Positions 22,842 to 32,339 of a stretch of DNA of 64,000 nucleotides are shown in pieces. The notes below the pieces were generated by a model. That model had not been told where the DNA came from, searched no databases, and saw nothing but the letters and a program-made list of their open reading frames with translations. Both the position numbers and the translations under genes were made by a program. Source of the stretch: Coenobita brevimanus (lineage: Eukaryota; Arthropoda; Malacostraca; Decapoda; Coenobitidae); contig CM064713.1 in the NCBI GenBank assembly GCA_032717465.1, forward strand, positions 15,138,203 through 15,202,202. The letters are read 5' to 3'. Numbering within the stretch: the stretch's first letter is position 1; every line of letters starts with the position of its first letter.

Positions 22842-25800
22842 ACCCCTGGGGGTAGGGGGGTTTTCAAGAATACTCCCCCAGTATCCCTGCTTGTCGTAAA
22901 AGGCGACTAAAAGGGTTGGCGGAGGGTTAGTGCCCCTCCCCGGAAAACAACTAACTAAAAAAAAACAAACAAGAAGCCTCGGACAAGGACTGACCAAACG
23001 TTGACGACCCAGGACCGGACAAAGGACTTGGTAATGTGTACATGGAATGTAAGAGGAGCGAATGATGAGGTGAAAGAGAGAGAGATTGTCCAGGTGCTTG
23101 AGGATGCGAAAGTGGATGTATGTGGAATAACTGAAACAAAATGGAGAGGAGAAAGTGTGAGAGAATGGGAGTATGGATGGGGTATATGTGCAGGAGTAGA
23201 TGAGAATGAGAGGGCAAAGGAAGGAGTGTGTATAGTTGTGAGTAAAAGATGGAAGAAGAGCATAAGACAGTATGGATCAGTTGGGTCAAGTTGTGTGGGT
23301 AAAGTTGAAAGTTGGAATACAAATGTGGGCGATTGTGTGTGTGTGTATGCGCCAACGCAAGATCGTGCTAGAAGAGTGAGAGAAGAGTTCTGGACAAATG
23401 TGGAAGTGTGCATGGAAAAGTTTGGAAGGAATGAGAGAGTGTTTTTGATCGGTGATATGAATGGTAAAGTTGGTAATGTGAAGGTGGATGGAATAGTTGG
23501 TGAGTGGGGTGTGCCTGCTGAGATAGATGAGAATGGGAGTGCGTTAGTGGACATCTGTGCTGGGAGGGGGTTGGTAATAGCCAATACCCTCTTCAGGCAT
23601 AAAATGATCCACAGGTATACATGGCGAGTGATGAGAAGGGTGGGTGGTGAACTGAATGAAAGGAAGGCAATGATTGATTATGTGTGTGTGGATGAAAGGA
23701 TGCGAAGATGTATATTGGATGCAAGAGTTTATAGAGGTTGGGGGAGTGGCCTTTCTGACCACTACTTGGTGGTGGCCAGAATTAGGATGCAAGTAAGATG
23801 GAGGAATAGAAGCAGGGAAAGACGAGAGGAAGGAGTAGTTGCAAGGAGAGAAGTAAGGTTACAAAAGGATGAGAAAAGGCAGAATAAAAGAGAGAAGTGG
23901 AGAAACGATTGGATAAATATGACTTGGAGCAGATGGGGGACATGGAAGGTGTGTGAAAGATATTTACAGAAGAAATATGTGCAGCATGTGATGTGGTGTG
24001 TGGAAGGAAGAGAAGACGGAGGGGGGTGCAAGGAACAGCGTGGTGGACTGAAGAGGTGAAACAGGCTGTGGCACAAAAGAAGAAAGCATACAATGAATGG
24101 ATGAGAAATAGGGACGTGGAAGAAGATGAGAGGCAGAAGAGAGAGAGTTATATGTAGAAAGAAAGAGAGAGGTGAAAAGATTAGTAAGAGAGAGTAAGAA
24201 GAGAGTGGATGAGGAATTTGGAAGGAATTTGAGTGTAAAGTGGAGGGACTGTAAGAAAATGTTCTGGAGAGAAGTGAAAAGAGTAAGACAGGGTGGAAGT
24301 GAAGTTAGCAGGGGAGTGAAAGATAAACATGGTAGATTACTAGTGGAGAAGGGAGAAAAAGTGAGCAGATGGAGAGAACACTTTAAGGAATTGTTGAACG
24401 TAGAGGATGGAAGTAATGCGAGTATAAGTGGCTGGGGAATGGCTGGGAGAAGGAGGGAGGTGAGAAGACAGGTAGAAATCAGTAGGATAGAGGTTGTGGA
24501 AGCAATGAAGAAAGTTAAATCAGGGGAAAGCCCCAGGAATTGATGGAGTGTGTGGTGAGATGCTGAAGCATGGGGGAGAGATAGTAGTAGAATGGATGTG
24601 GAAGATGTGCAGATTGGCCTGGGAGGAAGGTAGAGTCCCGGAGGATTGGAAGTCAGGTATAATTATTCCCTTGTACAAAGGAAAGGGGAAAAAGAAGTGT
24701 GTGGTAATCATAGGGGCATTTGTCTTCTTAGTATAATAGGAAAAGTGTATGGTAGGATACTTATAGACAGAGTTGGAGAAAGAACAGAGAAATTAGTTGG
24801 AGAAGAACAGGGAGGCTTTAGGAAGGGAAGAGGTTGTGTAGATCAGATATTCATTCTTAGATCTTTAGTGGAAAAGTTTCTAGAGAAGGGAAAGAAGTTG
24901 TATGCGGCTTTCATGGATTTGGAGAAAGCATATGACAGGGTGGATAGACAAGGATTGTGGAAAGTGTTAAGAATATATGGAGTAGATGGGAAGTTGTTGA
25001 ATGCTGTGAAGAGTATGTATGATGGTGCTAAGGCTGCAGTGCGTGTGGATGGTGAACTAAGTGAATTTTTCTCTTTGAAAGTTGGTTTGAAACAGGGATG
25101 TGTCATGTCTCCATGGTTGTTCAATCTGTACATGGATGGGGTAATAAAGAGGTACAAGGTAGGGTAGTGGATTTTGGAGTGGCCCTGGTGAGAGAGGATA
25201 GTGTTTGGAAACTCCCTGTACTGTTGTTTGCAGATGATACTGTGTTGTTGAGTGAAGATGAAGGGGAGCTGCAAGGCTTGGTGGATGAGTTTGAGAGAGT
25301 GTGTAAGAAACGGAACCTAAAGGTGAATGTAGGGAAGAGTAAAGTGATGGTCTTTGAGAGAGGTGAAGTCAGTGAATGTATAGCGAGGTTGGATGGTGAG
25401 GAATTGGAAAATGTGAGTACGTTTAAGTATTTGGGTAGTGTGATGAGTAAGGATGGAGGTTTGGAGGGTGAAGTGCTTGAAAGGGTACAGCAGGGAAGAA
25501 AGGTTGCTGGTTCCTTGAAAGCAGTGATAGAAACAGGGAAGTGAGCATGGAAGTAAAAAAGTTACTACATGACAGTATTGTGATACCAACTCTAACGTAC
25601 GGAAGTGAAGCTTGGACGTTGTTGGAAGGACACAAGTCAAAGAGTGAGAGCAGTGGAAATGAGTTATTTAAGAGGAGCTTGTGGAGTCACGTGGAGAGAC
25701 AGGCTGACGAATGAGGATATAAAGGAGCGTTGTGGTGTTGATGTGGATGTGATAGGAAGCGTTGTGAGGAACACACTGAGGTGGTTTGGCCATGTGGAGA

Positions 25801-26033
25801 GGATGGAGGGTGAAAGACTGACGAAGAGAGTGTATGTGAGTGAGGTGGAGGGTGGAAGAGGGAGGGGGAGACCGAGGATGAGATGGAGGAATGGGGTGGA
25901 GAGGTATATGAGAGAGGGGGGTGTGAGTTGGGAGCAGGGTAGTGAAATGGCGGGGGACAGGGCGACTTGGAGGCGATTTGTTTGTGGCCACCCCAAACGG
26001 GATTGAGGCGTCTGGCAATAGATAGATAGATAG
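22842..26033 (+). mobile_element. Family D (RTE-like) LINE D2, full length, nested in D1
   Basis: A 3.19-kb element with a complete leader. It starts ACCCCTGGGGGTAGGGGGG and contains TATCCCTGCTTGTCGTAAAA. Coding runs from about 23001 to 26008 and ends in three GATA units. It lies inside the endonuclease region of D1 in the opposite orientation, with a 4-bp AAAT duplication. Its endonuclease and RT are read in several frames. The clade is RTE-like by its endonuclease (CTWNVRGANDE, GDMNGKVGN) and by its C-terminal GHVERM...GRPRMRWR block, but I cannot settle it without a phylogeny. Confidence 0.9.
23001..26008 (+). pseudogene. Endonuclease-reverse transcriptase of LINE D2 (frameshifted)
   Basis: Open pieces: 23001-24059, 24172-24543, 24646-25167, 25098-25544 and 25605-26006. 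The endonuclease has VMCTWNVRGANDEVKE (from about 23031), ITETKWRGE, VYAPTQDRARRVREEFW, FLIGDMNGKVGN and SDHYLVVARIR. The linker GRNLSVKWRDCKKMFWREVK is shared by all D copies. The RT has EDWKSGIIIPLYKGKG, GFRKGRGCVDQIF, AFMDLEKAYDRVDRQG, LKQGCVMSPWLF and the catalytic LFADDTVLL at 25224-25250. The C-terminus has TLRWFGHVERMEGERLTKRVY and GRGRPRMRWR. At least four frameshifts separate these, so this copy is not functional although it is the most complete of its family here. Confidence 0.9.
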
Positions 26034-26260
26034 AAATCCACATACATCCACTTTCGCACCATAAGCACCTGGACAATCTCTCTCTCTCTTTCACCTCATC
26101 ATTTGCACCCCTTACATTCCAGGTCGCCATCCATATCATGTCCTTTGTACGGGCCCTATTCGACATCTTTTGGTCAGTCCTGGTCCGAGGCTTCTTGTTC
26201 ATATTTTTAGTTAGTTGTTTTCCGTGTAGGGGCACCAACTCTCCGCCAACCCACTTCCTG
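26034..26260 (-). mobile_element. LINE D1, 5' part (displaced by D2)
   Basis: Read on the minus strand this encodes KNMNKKPRTRTDQKMSNRA, then the endonuclease start WMATWNVRGANDEVKERE and ends in GCMWI, exactly the part missing from D1 at 22841. Upstream on the minus strand, the leader GTTGGCGGAGAGTTGGTGCC matches the D2 leader GTTGGCGGAGGGTTAGTGCC until about 26260. There an R3-like repeat takes over. Confidence 0.85.
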
Positions 26261-26432
26261 TTATGTAGGGAACACATGTTGGTTGGTTATAAGGTTACCA
26301 CCCAGCGTTGTAAATAATTTCCTGTTTTATAGGAAATCAGTTGGCTTGTCACTCGATATACAGTAGAGCTACCCTAAACACAGGGTACCACTACACTAAG
26401 TGGGTGGATGGTGGGCGCCCCCACCTACCATC
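26261..26432 (-). repeat. Diverged, truncated copy of repeat R3
   Basis: The reverse complement starts TGGTAGGTGGGGGCGCCCAC, as at the R3 starts near 58549 and 62279. It ends with the R3 block TGACAAGCCAA...GCTGGGTGGTAACC...AACCAA. The intermediate segment is shorter than in the three full copies, and the tRNA-like part is missing. Confidence 0.7.
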
Positions 26433-26436
26433 TCAC

Positions 26437-26752
26437 CATCTCACTTTCTCTCCCTTCTCAACTAGTAATCTACCATTTTTATCTTTCACTCCCCTACTAA
26501 CTTCATTGCCACCGTGTCTGACTCACTTTACCTCTTTCCAGAACATTTTCTTACATTCCCTCCACTTGACACTCAAATTCCTTCCAAATTCCTCGTACAC
26601 TCTCTTCTTACTTTCTCTTTCTAATCTTTTCACCACTCTCTTTCTTTCTACATATAACTCTCTCTTCCGTCTCTCAACCTCTTCCACGCCCCTATTTCTC
26701 ATCCATTCATTGTATGCTTTTTTCTTCTGTGCCACAGCCTGTCTCATTAATT
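26437..26752 (-). mobile_element. Internal fragment of a family D LINE
   Basis: The minus strand encodes the D linker region: MRQAVAQKKKAYNEWMRNRG... and GRNLSVKWRECKKMFWKEVK. Both ends are truncated. It is a separate copy, because the same segment is also present in D1 (21600-21930) and D2 (24060-24290). Confidence 0.85.
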
Positions 26753-26970
26753 ATTACTGATGACGGCGACCCAACTTTAATAGTATGTTTGCTGGGTAAT
26801 CGTTGTATGCCTCAGTAAACAGAATGATACAATGGTTATAGCATAATTTTTTAATAATCAGGTTATCTTTGGGTGTGTTACTTTCATTGTTGTGCGCATT
26901 GCCATCTGAAAGTTGTGGCAATATTCCTACTCTAGCTGTTACCATTATTTTAAGAACATACGGTACTTAT

Positions 26971-26975
<5 letters not shown>

Positions 26976-27022
<47 letters not shown>

Positions 27023-27024
27023 GT
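26976..27024. repeat. (CA)n followed by (TA)n
   Basis: A CA tract at 26976-27000 runs into a TA tract at 27001-27022. Confidence 0.9.
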
Positions 27025-27034
27025 ATGTATCTGT

Positions 27035-27194
27035 CTATCACACTGAGGTGGTCTTTGGACATGTGGCAAGGATGGAGAGCGAGACCGACGAGGAGAGTGT
27101 ATGCGAGTGAGGTGGAGGAGGGAGAGGGGGGGGGAAGCCAATGATGAGATGGAGGGATGGAGTGGAGAGGTATATGAGAGAGGGGGGTGTGACT
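27035..27194 (+). mobile_element. Short C-terminal fragment of a family D LINE
   Basis: The sequence TGAGGTGGTCTTTGGACATG...GAGAGGTATATGAGAGAGGGG matches 25780-25922 of D2 with several substitutions and one indel. Simple repeats lie on both sides. Confidence 0.8.
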
Positions 27195-27237
27195 ACCTAT
27201 CTATCTATCTATCTACCTATATATATATCTATCTACC

Positions 27238-27284
<47 letters not shown>

Positions 27285-27310
27285 TATCTCCATTTATCTG
27301 TCTGTCTATA
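27195..27310. repeat. (TATC)n, (TA)n and (CA)n compound microsatellite
   Basis: TATCTATC repeat, then TA repeat (27240-27262), CA repeat (27263-27284) and CTGTCTGTCTAT. Confidence 0.9.
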
Positions 27311-27462
27311 TGTCTACGGTAATTAGATACCGATACTTCGTTCTGATGCTTATATCGGTAAAGTACATCCCGGATACAGGTTGTGGTTTTCATTTATTAA
27401 CCATGCCCACTCAATGAGCGTGAGTGTTGTGTTTTCTACAGCGCGCTCGTATGTGTGTGTGT

Positions 27463-30400
27463 GTTCTTACCTAATTGTTCTTACCTAATTGTATCTTTAC
27501 AGGAATGAGTCAAGCTCGTACTGTCCCGTGTCTTAAATCATATTTATCGTACATATCCTTAAATTTGTGAATTGTTTTGGCACACACTATTTCATTCGGT
27601 AGTGCATTCCATTGATCAATTGCTCTGTTTGGGAAACTGAATTTCCTTACGTCTTTATCACCTCTCTTCTTATGCAGTTTTTTGCAGTGTCCTCTTGCTG
27701 ATGCTTCTCCATATGTTAAGTAATCATTTATGTCTATTTTCTCCTTTCCTGATATGCACTTATATAGCATTATCATGTCACCTCTTTTCCTTCTTTCCTG
27801 TAGTGTTGGTAGATTCAGTTTATTTAGTCTTTCTTCGTAGCTTAGGTCCCTTAAGCTTGGTATCCATCTTGTAGCGGCCCTTTGAACTTTTTCAATCTTG
27901 TCTATATGCTTTTTGAGATGAGGACTCCAGACTATTGATGCATATTCCAGGGTTGGTCTAATTAATGATGTTATTATCCTTCTTAGCATGTCTTCATTTA
28001 TGTATGTGAATGCTATTCTCATATTTGCAAGCAGTGTATACATGTTCCGTACCTTCTTGCTGATGTGGTCAGCCGGAGATAATCTGTTATTGATAATCAC
28101 ACCTAGGTCTTTCTCTCTTTCTGATGTGTATAGTGTTTTATTTCCTAACTTATAATCCCAATCAGGTCTTTTTCCACTTTTACCAAACTTGATTACATGA
28201 CACTTGTTCACATTGAATTCCATTTGCCATGTACTACTCCATTCATGAAGTTTATTTAATTCTTCTTGTAGCTCTTTACAAAAGTCTGTGTTAGTAATTC
28301 TTCTTTGTATTTTTGCATCATCTGCAAACATATTCAGATAGCTCTCATTTCCAGTGTTACTGTTTATATCATTTATGTACACTAGAAACATGATTGGTGC
28401 CAGCACCGAACCCTGTGGTACTCCACTAGTCACTTCTTTCCATGATGAGTAGTTTCCTCTTAATACTGTCCTCATTTCTCTTTTTATGAGAAAGTCTTGC
28501 ATCCAACAAAACAGTTTGCCTCGAATTCCTCCTTGATGGTACAGCTTCCATAAAAGTCTTTGGTGTGGTACTGTGTCAAAAGCTTTCTTGAAATCTAAAT
28601 AGATACTGTCCACCCATCCTTCCCTTTCCTGTATTGTGTTTGTTACTCTGTCATAGTAGCTCAACAAATTAGTAACACATGATTTTCCTTTTCTGAAACC
28701 AAACTGTCTTTCTGTTATCATACTGTGTTCTTCTAGATGATTTACCCAAGCTTTTCTTATAAGTTTTTCTAATACCTTGCTTACAACACTGGTCAGTGAT
28801 ACTGGTCGGTAGTTGAGAGGATTTTGTCTATTTCCTTTCTTGAATAAGGGGACTATATTTGCTTTTTTCCAAATATCAGGTAGTTTCCCTTGACTCAAGG
28901 ATTTCTTGAAAATTAAAAATAATGGTTTACTTAACTCCTTTGCACATTCTCGTAACACCCAACATGAAATTTCATCAGGACCACTTCCTTTTCCTCTGTC
29001 TAATCTACTTAACTCCTCCTGTATTACTTTTTCTGCTATTTGTATATCTGGTAGTATGTGTGGACATGCGTGTTCCACATATTCCCTCTCAAAATTTTTT
29101 TCTTCTGTAAAAACTAATTGGAAATTCTTATTTAGTGCTTCACAAATATCTTTCTCTTGTGTATAAGTGATTCCCTCGTCCGTAATGGATTGTATTATAT
29201 CTTTTACTTTGGTTTTGCTTCTGATATAGCTGTAAAACAGCTTTGGTTGATCACTACTTTTATTTATTATATCCTCCTCAAACTGTTTTTGGGCTTCCCT
29301 CCTTATTCTTGTATAGTCGTTTCTTGCCTGTTTGTAATTATTATACGCCCTTTCACTATTGTGTCTTCTGTATCTATTCCACAACAAATCTCTTCTTTCT
29401 TTAGATTTTTTACATTCTGTATTGAACCATTTCTGTATTTTCTTATCTGCTTCTTTATGCTGTGGGATGTACTTCTGGACTCCTATTTCATAAAATTCAC
29501 AAAATTTTTTATATACAGCATTTAAATTTTGTCCTCTAAGCTCATTTTCCCAATCAACTTCTAAGGAATACTTCTTTAGGTCTTGATAATTTCCCTTTTT
29601 ATAGTTTAGTCTCTTTTTGTAACTGTCATTGCTGTTTACTATGTCATTTGCTATCCTGAAGTTATAATTTAGTACTGCATGATCGCTTTTGCCGAGTGGA
29701 GGGTGATATATTAAACTGTCAGTGTCATTTTCTTGCCTACTAAACATTAGATCTAGCACTGAAGGTACATCAAGTCCTCTTTTTCTAGTGGTTTCCCTCA
29801 CATATTGCGTTAAGAAAAACTCTTGTACGAGATCCAGGAGCTTTTGGTCCCAACAGCTATCTTGGCTATTTATATCTAGAGTATTCCAATTTATATTTGT
29901 ATTGAAATCCCCAGTTAGTATAATTCTTTCCGATTTCTCTTCCATTTTATGTAGCAAGGATCTTATGCTCTGAATTGTACTCTCTGCCAGGTCCTCATAT
30001 TCGTCTCTTTCCCATGTGTTTGATCTGGGTGGCATATACAAATTGGCTACAATTAATTTACCTTCAGGTGTGTCGATCTCTACTGCAATCAGTTCTACTT
30101 GTGATGGTATATCTAGGTTTATTTCCTTGACTTTTAGATTTTTCTTAGTTAATATTATAATTCCTCCTCCTTTTTTTAAATATCTGTCTCTTCTCCATAT
30201 ATTGTATTCCTCTAAGTTTAGTATGTCATTGGATATCCTTGGTGTTAATTTTGTCTCAGTTAGGCATATTATTTGTGGTTCATTTTCTCTGACATAATCA
30301 TTCATCTCTAGTAATTTAGATACCATTCCATCCACATTTGAGTACATCAACTTTATCATCTTGTTTATATACTTGTCATGACATGGTTTTACTACCTTCC

Positions 30401-31690
30401 TCCTTTTTATTCCATCCTGTTTGTGTACCACTTTCGTACCTGCAATCTTATTACTTTGTAAAAAAAATTTCTTCTTCTCCTCTTCTGATCTTCCCTCATT
30501 TTTTTTTTTTGCTTCCTCCCTTTTCTCTTTCAGTAATTCCAGTTCCTCTTGTGTTAGGCATCTTTTTATCCATACATTTTTGAACTCCTCTTTTTCCATA
30601 AGATTCTTTGCATTTTTTAGTATCTCTTCCACAGTGTTTACACTCTGGAAAGTCACCTTTAGAGGTCTTGTCTTGCTTTTCTCGTATTTCCCTAACCTTT
30701 TGTGTTCCTCTATGTCTTTACTACAGATTTCCTCTGATACTTCTTTCAGTAAGCTCATTACATTTGCCATCTCCTTTTTGTCTCTAGTGATTTTGTTTTT
30801 AATTTCTTCCTCTTCTATACCAATGATTACTATTGATTTATTAATTTCTACTGAATCTCTGACTAACTTTGGATTGTTTTGGATTATTCTTTTCACTTCC
30901 TTTTTAATGTTTTTTTCCTCCACCCTTGTTTCTAAGTCTTTCTTTACTTTCACCATTTCAGCATACGTGGTTTCTACATCTTTTTTGTAGCTTTGCACAG
31001 CTTCATTCACCTGTGTTATCTTCTCAATATCACTGCTCTGGTCCATAAGACTGCTTGCTTGTCTAATTGTCTCTGTGTCATTTTTTAACTCTTCCATAAC
31101 ACTCTCTTGATTAACTACTGTACTTCCCATTTCACTCACTTTCTTCCTAAGGGTATTCAATTCCACTGTTAGTTCACTGATGGTTGTGTCTTTCTTATTG
31201 GCCTCCCTTCCCAGTTTTTCTATTTCTTCCTTTTGCAAGTGCATTTGCTTCTTTATTTCATCAATTTCATTTTTGAAAGCCATTTCTAGTTTGTGTACAC
31301 GTTCAACCAGTCTATTGTGAGTCTCCACTTCAACCAGTTCTTGGTAGAAATTATCATTTTGCCTTTTACTTTCATCCCTTTTCTTTTCCAAATTTGTTTT
31401 ACTGAAGTATGTATCCATTTTGTTATACTAAATGAAGAGTATGTACTTACACTTTCCGCGTGTTGTAGTATAAACAAACCCAGGTGACTCAACGCATCGT
31501 GGTTCTTTGTTGTTTGAACCAGTCTTATTTAAACTTATTATTTCTTTTCCTTTTAATAATGAAAAATCATTTAGTCTAACCTGGTACAGAGCTTGACTCA
31601 TTCAAAGATACTTATTTAGGTAATGCCTCTGGCCGTGTTGAGCTGGTATGGAGCGCCTGTAATGGACGTCTTCCTCCGACGATGCCGTGA
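27463..31690 (-). mobile_element. Family B LINE (CR1/L2 group), copy B2, structurally complete
   Basis: Minus-strand element with two 3' terminal units GTTCTTACCTAATT (27463-27490 as read on plus), an intact 1302-codon ORF (27510-31418) and a leader to 31690. GT tract borders both ends (27452-27462 and 31691-31711); read in the element's sense this is CA. Its near-terminal inverted repeats lie at 27477-27520 and 31584-31627. The uninterrupted ORF makes this the best candidate here for a recently active element. Confidence 0.93.
27510..31418 (-). CDS. Intact LINE polyprotein: coiled coil, AP endonuclease, reverse transcriptase
   Basis: A single 1302-aa ORF. Residues 1 to about 300 are a charged coiled coil (LVERVHKLEMAFKNEIDEIK), likely the RNA-binding or assembly part that many LINEs carry as a separate ORF1. 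The endonuclease starts near residue 354 (MIKLMYSNVDGM) and has CLTETKL, ILTGDFNTNINW and GKSDHAVLNY. The RT has GSGPDEISC from about residue 812, NPLNYRPVSLTSVVSKVLE, GFRKGKSCVTNLL, DFKKAFDTVPH, SGVPQGSVLAP and catalytic FADD at residues 1031-1034. The C-terminus has RPTLEYASIVWSPHLKKHI and RWIPSLRDLSYEERLNKL. The role is nicking target DNA and copying the element's RNA in the nucleus. The start ATG at 31418 is conserved in B1 and B3 (MDTYFSK...). No lesion is visible. Confidence 0.93.
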   Translation of the reverse strand: MDTYFSKTNLEKKRDESKRQNDNFYQELVEVETHNRLVERVHKLEMAFKNEIDEIKKQMHLQKEEIEKLGREANKKDTTISELTVELNTLRKKVSEMGSTVVNQESVMEELKNDTETIRQASSLMDQSSDIEKITQVNEAVQSYKKDVETTYAEMVKVKKDLETRVEEKNIKKEVKRIIQNNPKLVRDSVEINKSIVIIGIEEEEIKNKITRDKKEMANVMSLLKEVSEEICSKDIEEHKRLGKYEKSKTRPLKVTFQSVNTVEEILKNAKNLMEKEEFKNVWIKRCLTQEELELLKEKREEAKKKNEGRSEEEKKKFFLQSNKIAGTKVVHKQDGIKRRKVVKPCHDKYINKMIKLMYSNVDGMVSKLLEMNDYVRENEPQIICLTETKLTPRISNDILNLEEYNIWRRDRYLKKGGGIIILTKKNLKVKEINLDIPSQVELIAVEIDTPEGKLIVANLYMPPRSNTWERDEYEDLAESTIQSIRSLLHKMEEKSERIILTGDFNTNINWNTLDINSQDSCWDQKLLDLVQEFFLTQYVRETTRKRGLDVPSVLDLMFSRQENDTDSLIYHPPLGKSDHAVLNYNFRIANDIVNSNDSYKKRLNYKKGNYQDLKKYSLEVDWENELRGQNLNAVYKKFCEFYEIGVQKYIPQHKEADKKIQKWFNTECKKSKERRDLLWNRYRRHNSERAYNNYKQARNDYTRIRREAQKQFEEDIINKSSDQPKLFYSYIRSKTKVKDIIQSITDEGITYTQEKDICEALNKNFQLVFTEEKNFEREYVEHACPHILPDIQIAEKVIQEELSRLDRGKGSGPDEISCWVLRECAKELSKPLFLIFKKSLSQGKLPDIWKKANIVPLFKKGNRQNPLNYRPVSLTSVVSKVLEKLIRKAWVNHLEEHSMITERQFGFRKGKSCVTNLLSYYDRVTNTIQEREGWVDSIYLDFKKAFDTVPHQRLLWKLYHQGGIRGKLFCWMQDFLIKREMRTVLRGNYSSWKEVTSGVPQGSVLAPIMFLVYINDINSNTGNESYLNMFADDAKIQRRITNTDFCKELQEELNKLHEWSSTWQMEFNVNKCHVIKFGKSGKRPDWDYKLGNKTLYTSEREKDLGVIINNRLSPADHISKKVRNMYTLLANMRIAFTYINEDMLRRIITSLIRPTLEYASIVWSPHLKKHIDKIEKVQRAATRWIPSLRDLSYEERLNKLNLPTLQERRKRGDMIMLYKCISGKEKIDINDYLTYGEASARGHCKKLHKKRGDKDVRKFSFPNRAIDQWNALPNEIVCAKTIHKFKDMYDKYDLRHGTVRA

Positions 31691-31711
31691 GTGTGTGTGT
31701 GTGTGTGTGTG

Positions 31712-31985
31712 TTAGCAAAAATACTAAGATAGTTTTTACCTGATTTTAACCAGATTAACCAAACATTGTAGAAGAGTGGGGAGGCCGCTGATATAGAAGC
31801 CTATAGTGTTTTGGAACAGTAGGTCAAAGGTCAAGGTTGCAGAGCTTGGTCAAATGCTGACCTAGCAAGATCGTCATAAACAGTTTTTAATCAATGTTAA
31901 GCAAACTTAGAAGAACTGTTAAAGGTATGGCATCAGTGAAATGATCCAGTTTAGAGAGCAATCAAAGAACAATGTCCTAAGGCTG
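31712..31985. other. Unique intron-like spacer
   Basis: AT-rich sequence between LINE B2's flanking GT tract and a minisatellite. Nothing is recognised. Confidence 0.5.
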
Positions 31986-31989
31986 TTTG

Positions 31990-32280
31990 TACCTTCTTCT
32001 TTTTTTCTTTTCTTTTTTTTTTTAACCTGCAACTGTACTTTTCTTTTAAATTAACAGACTGATTGTATTTTTTGTTTTGTTTTTCCCGACAAACTGTTTG
32101 TACTTTATTTTTTAACTAACAGACTGAATGTACTTTTTAAAAACTAAATGACAGCTTCTAATTTATTCATTTAAACCAATAGTCTGATTGTATATATTTT
32201 TTATCAACAACTGACTGCTTATAATTTATTTACTTTTTTAAAACCAATAGACTGCTTGTACTTTCCCTCAGGTTTAACCC
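31990..32280. repeat. Degenerate minisatellite, about 50-60 bp unit
   Basis: The block AACAGACTGATTGTA with variants (AACAGACTGAATGTACTTT, AATAGTCTGATTGTA, AATAGACTGCTTGTACTTT) recurs near 32053, 32118, 32178 and 32247. The copies are separated by T-rich linkers. Confidence 0.65.
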
Positions 32281-32339
32281 CAACAAAACTGAGTGTTCTC
32301 GGCAATAGTTCAAGGGTTAATGAAGTGTAATATACAGTA

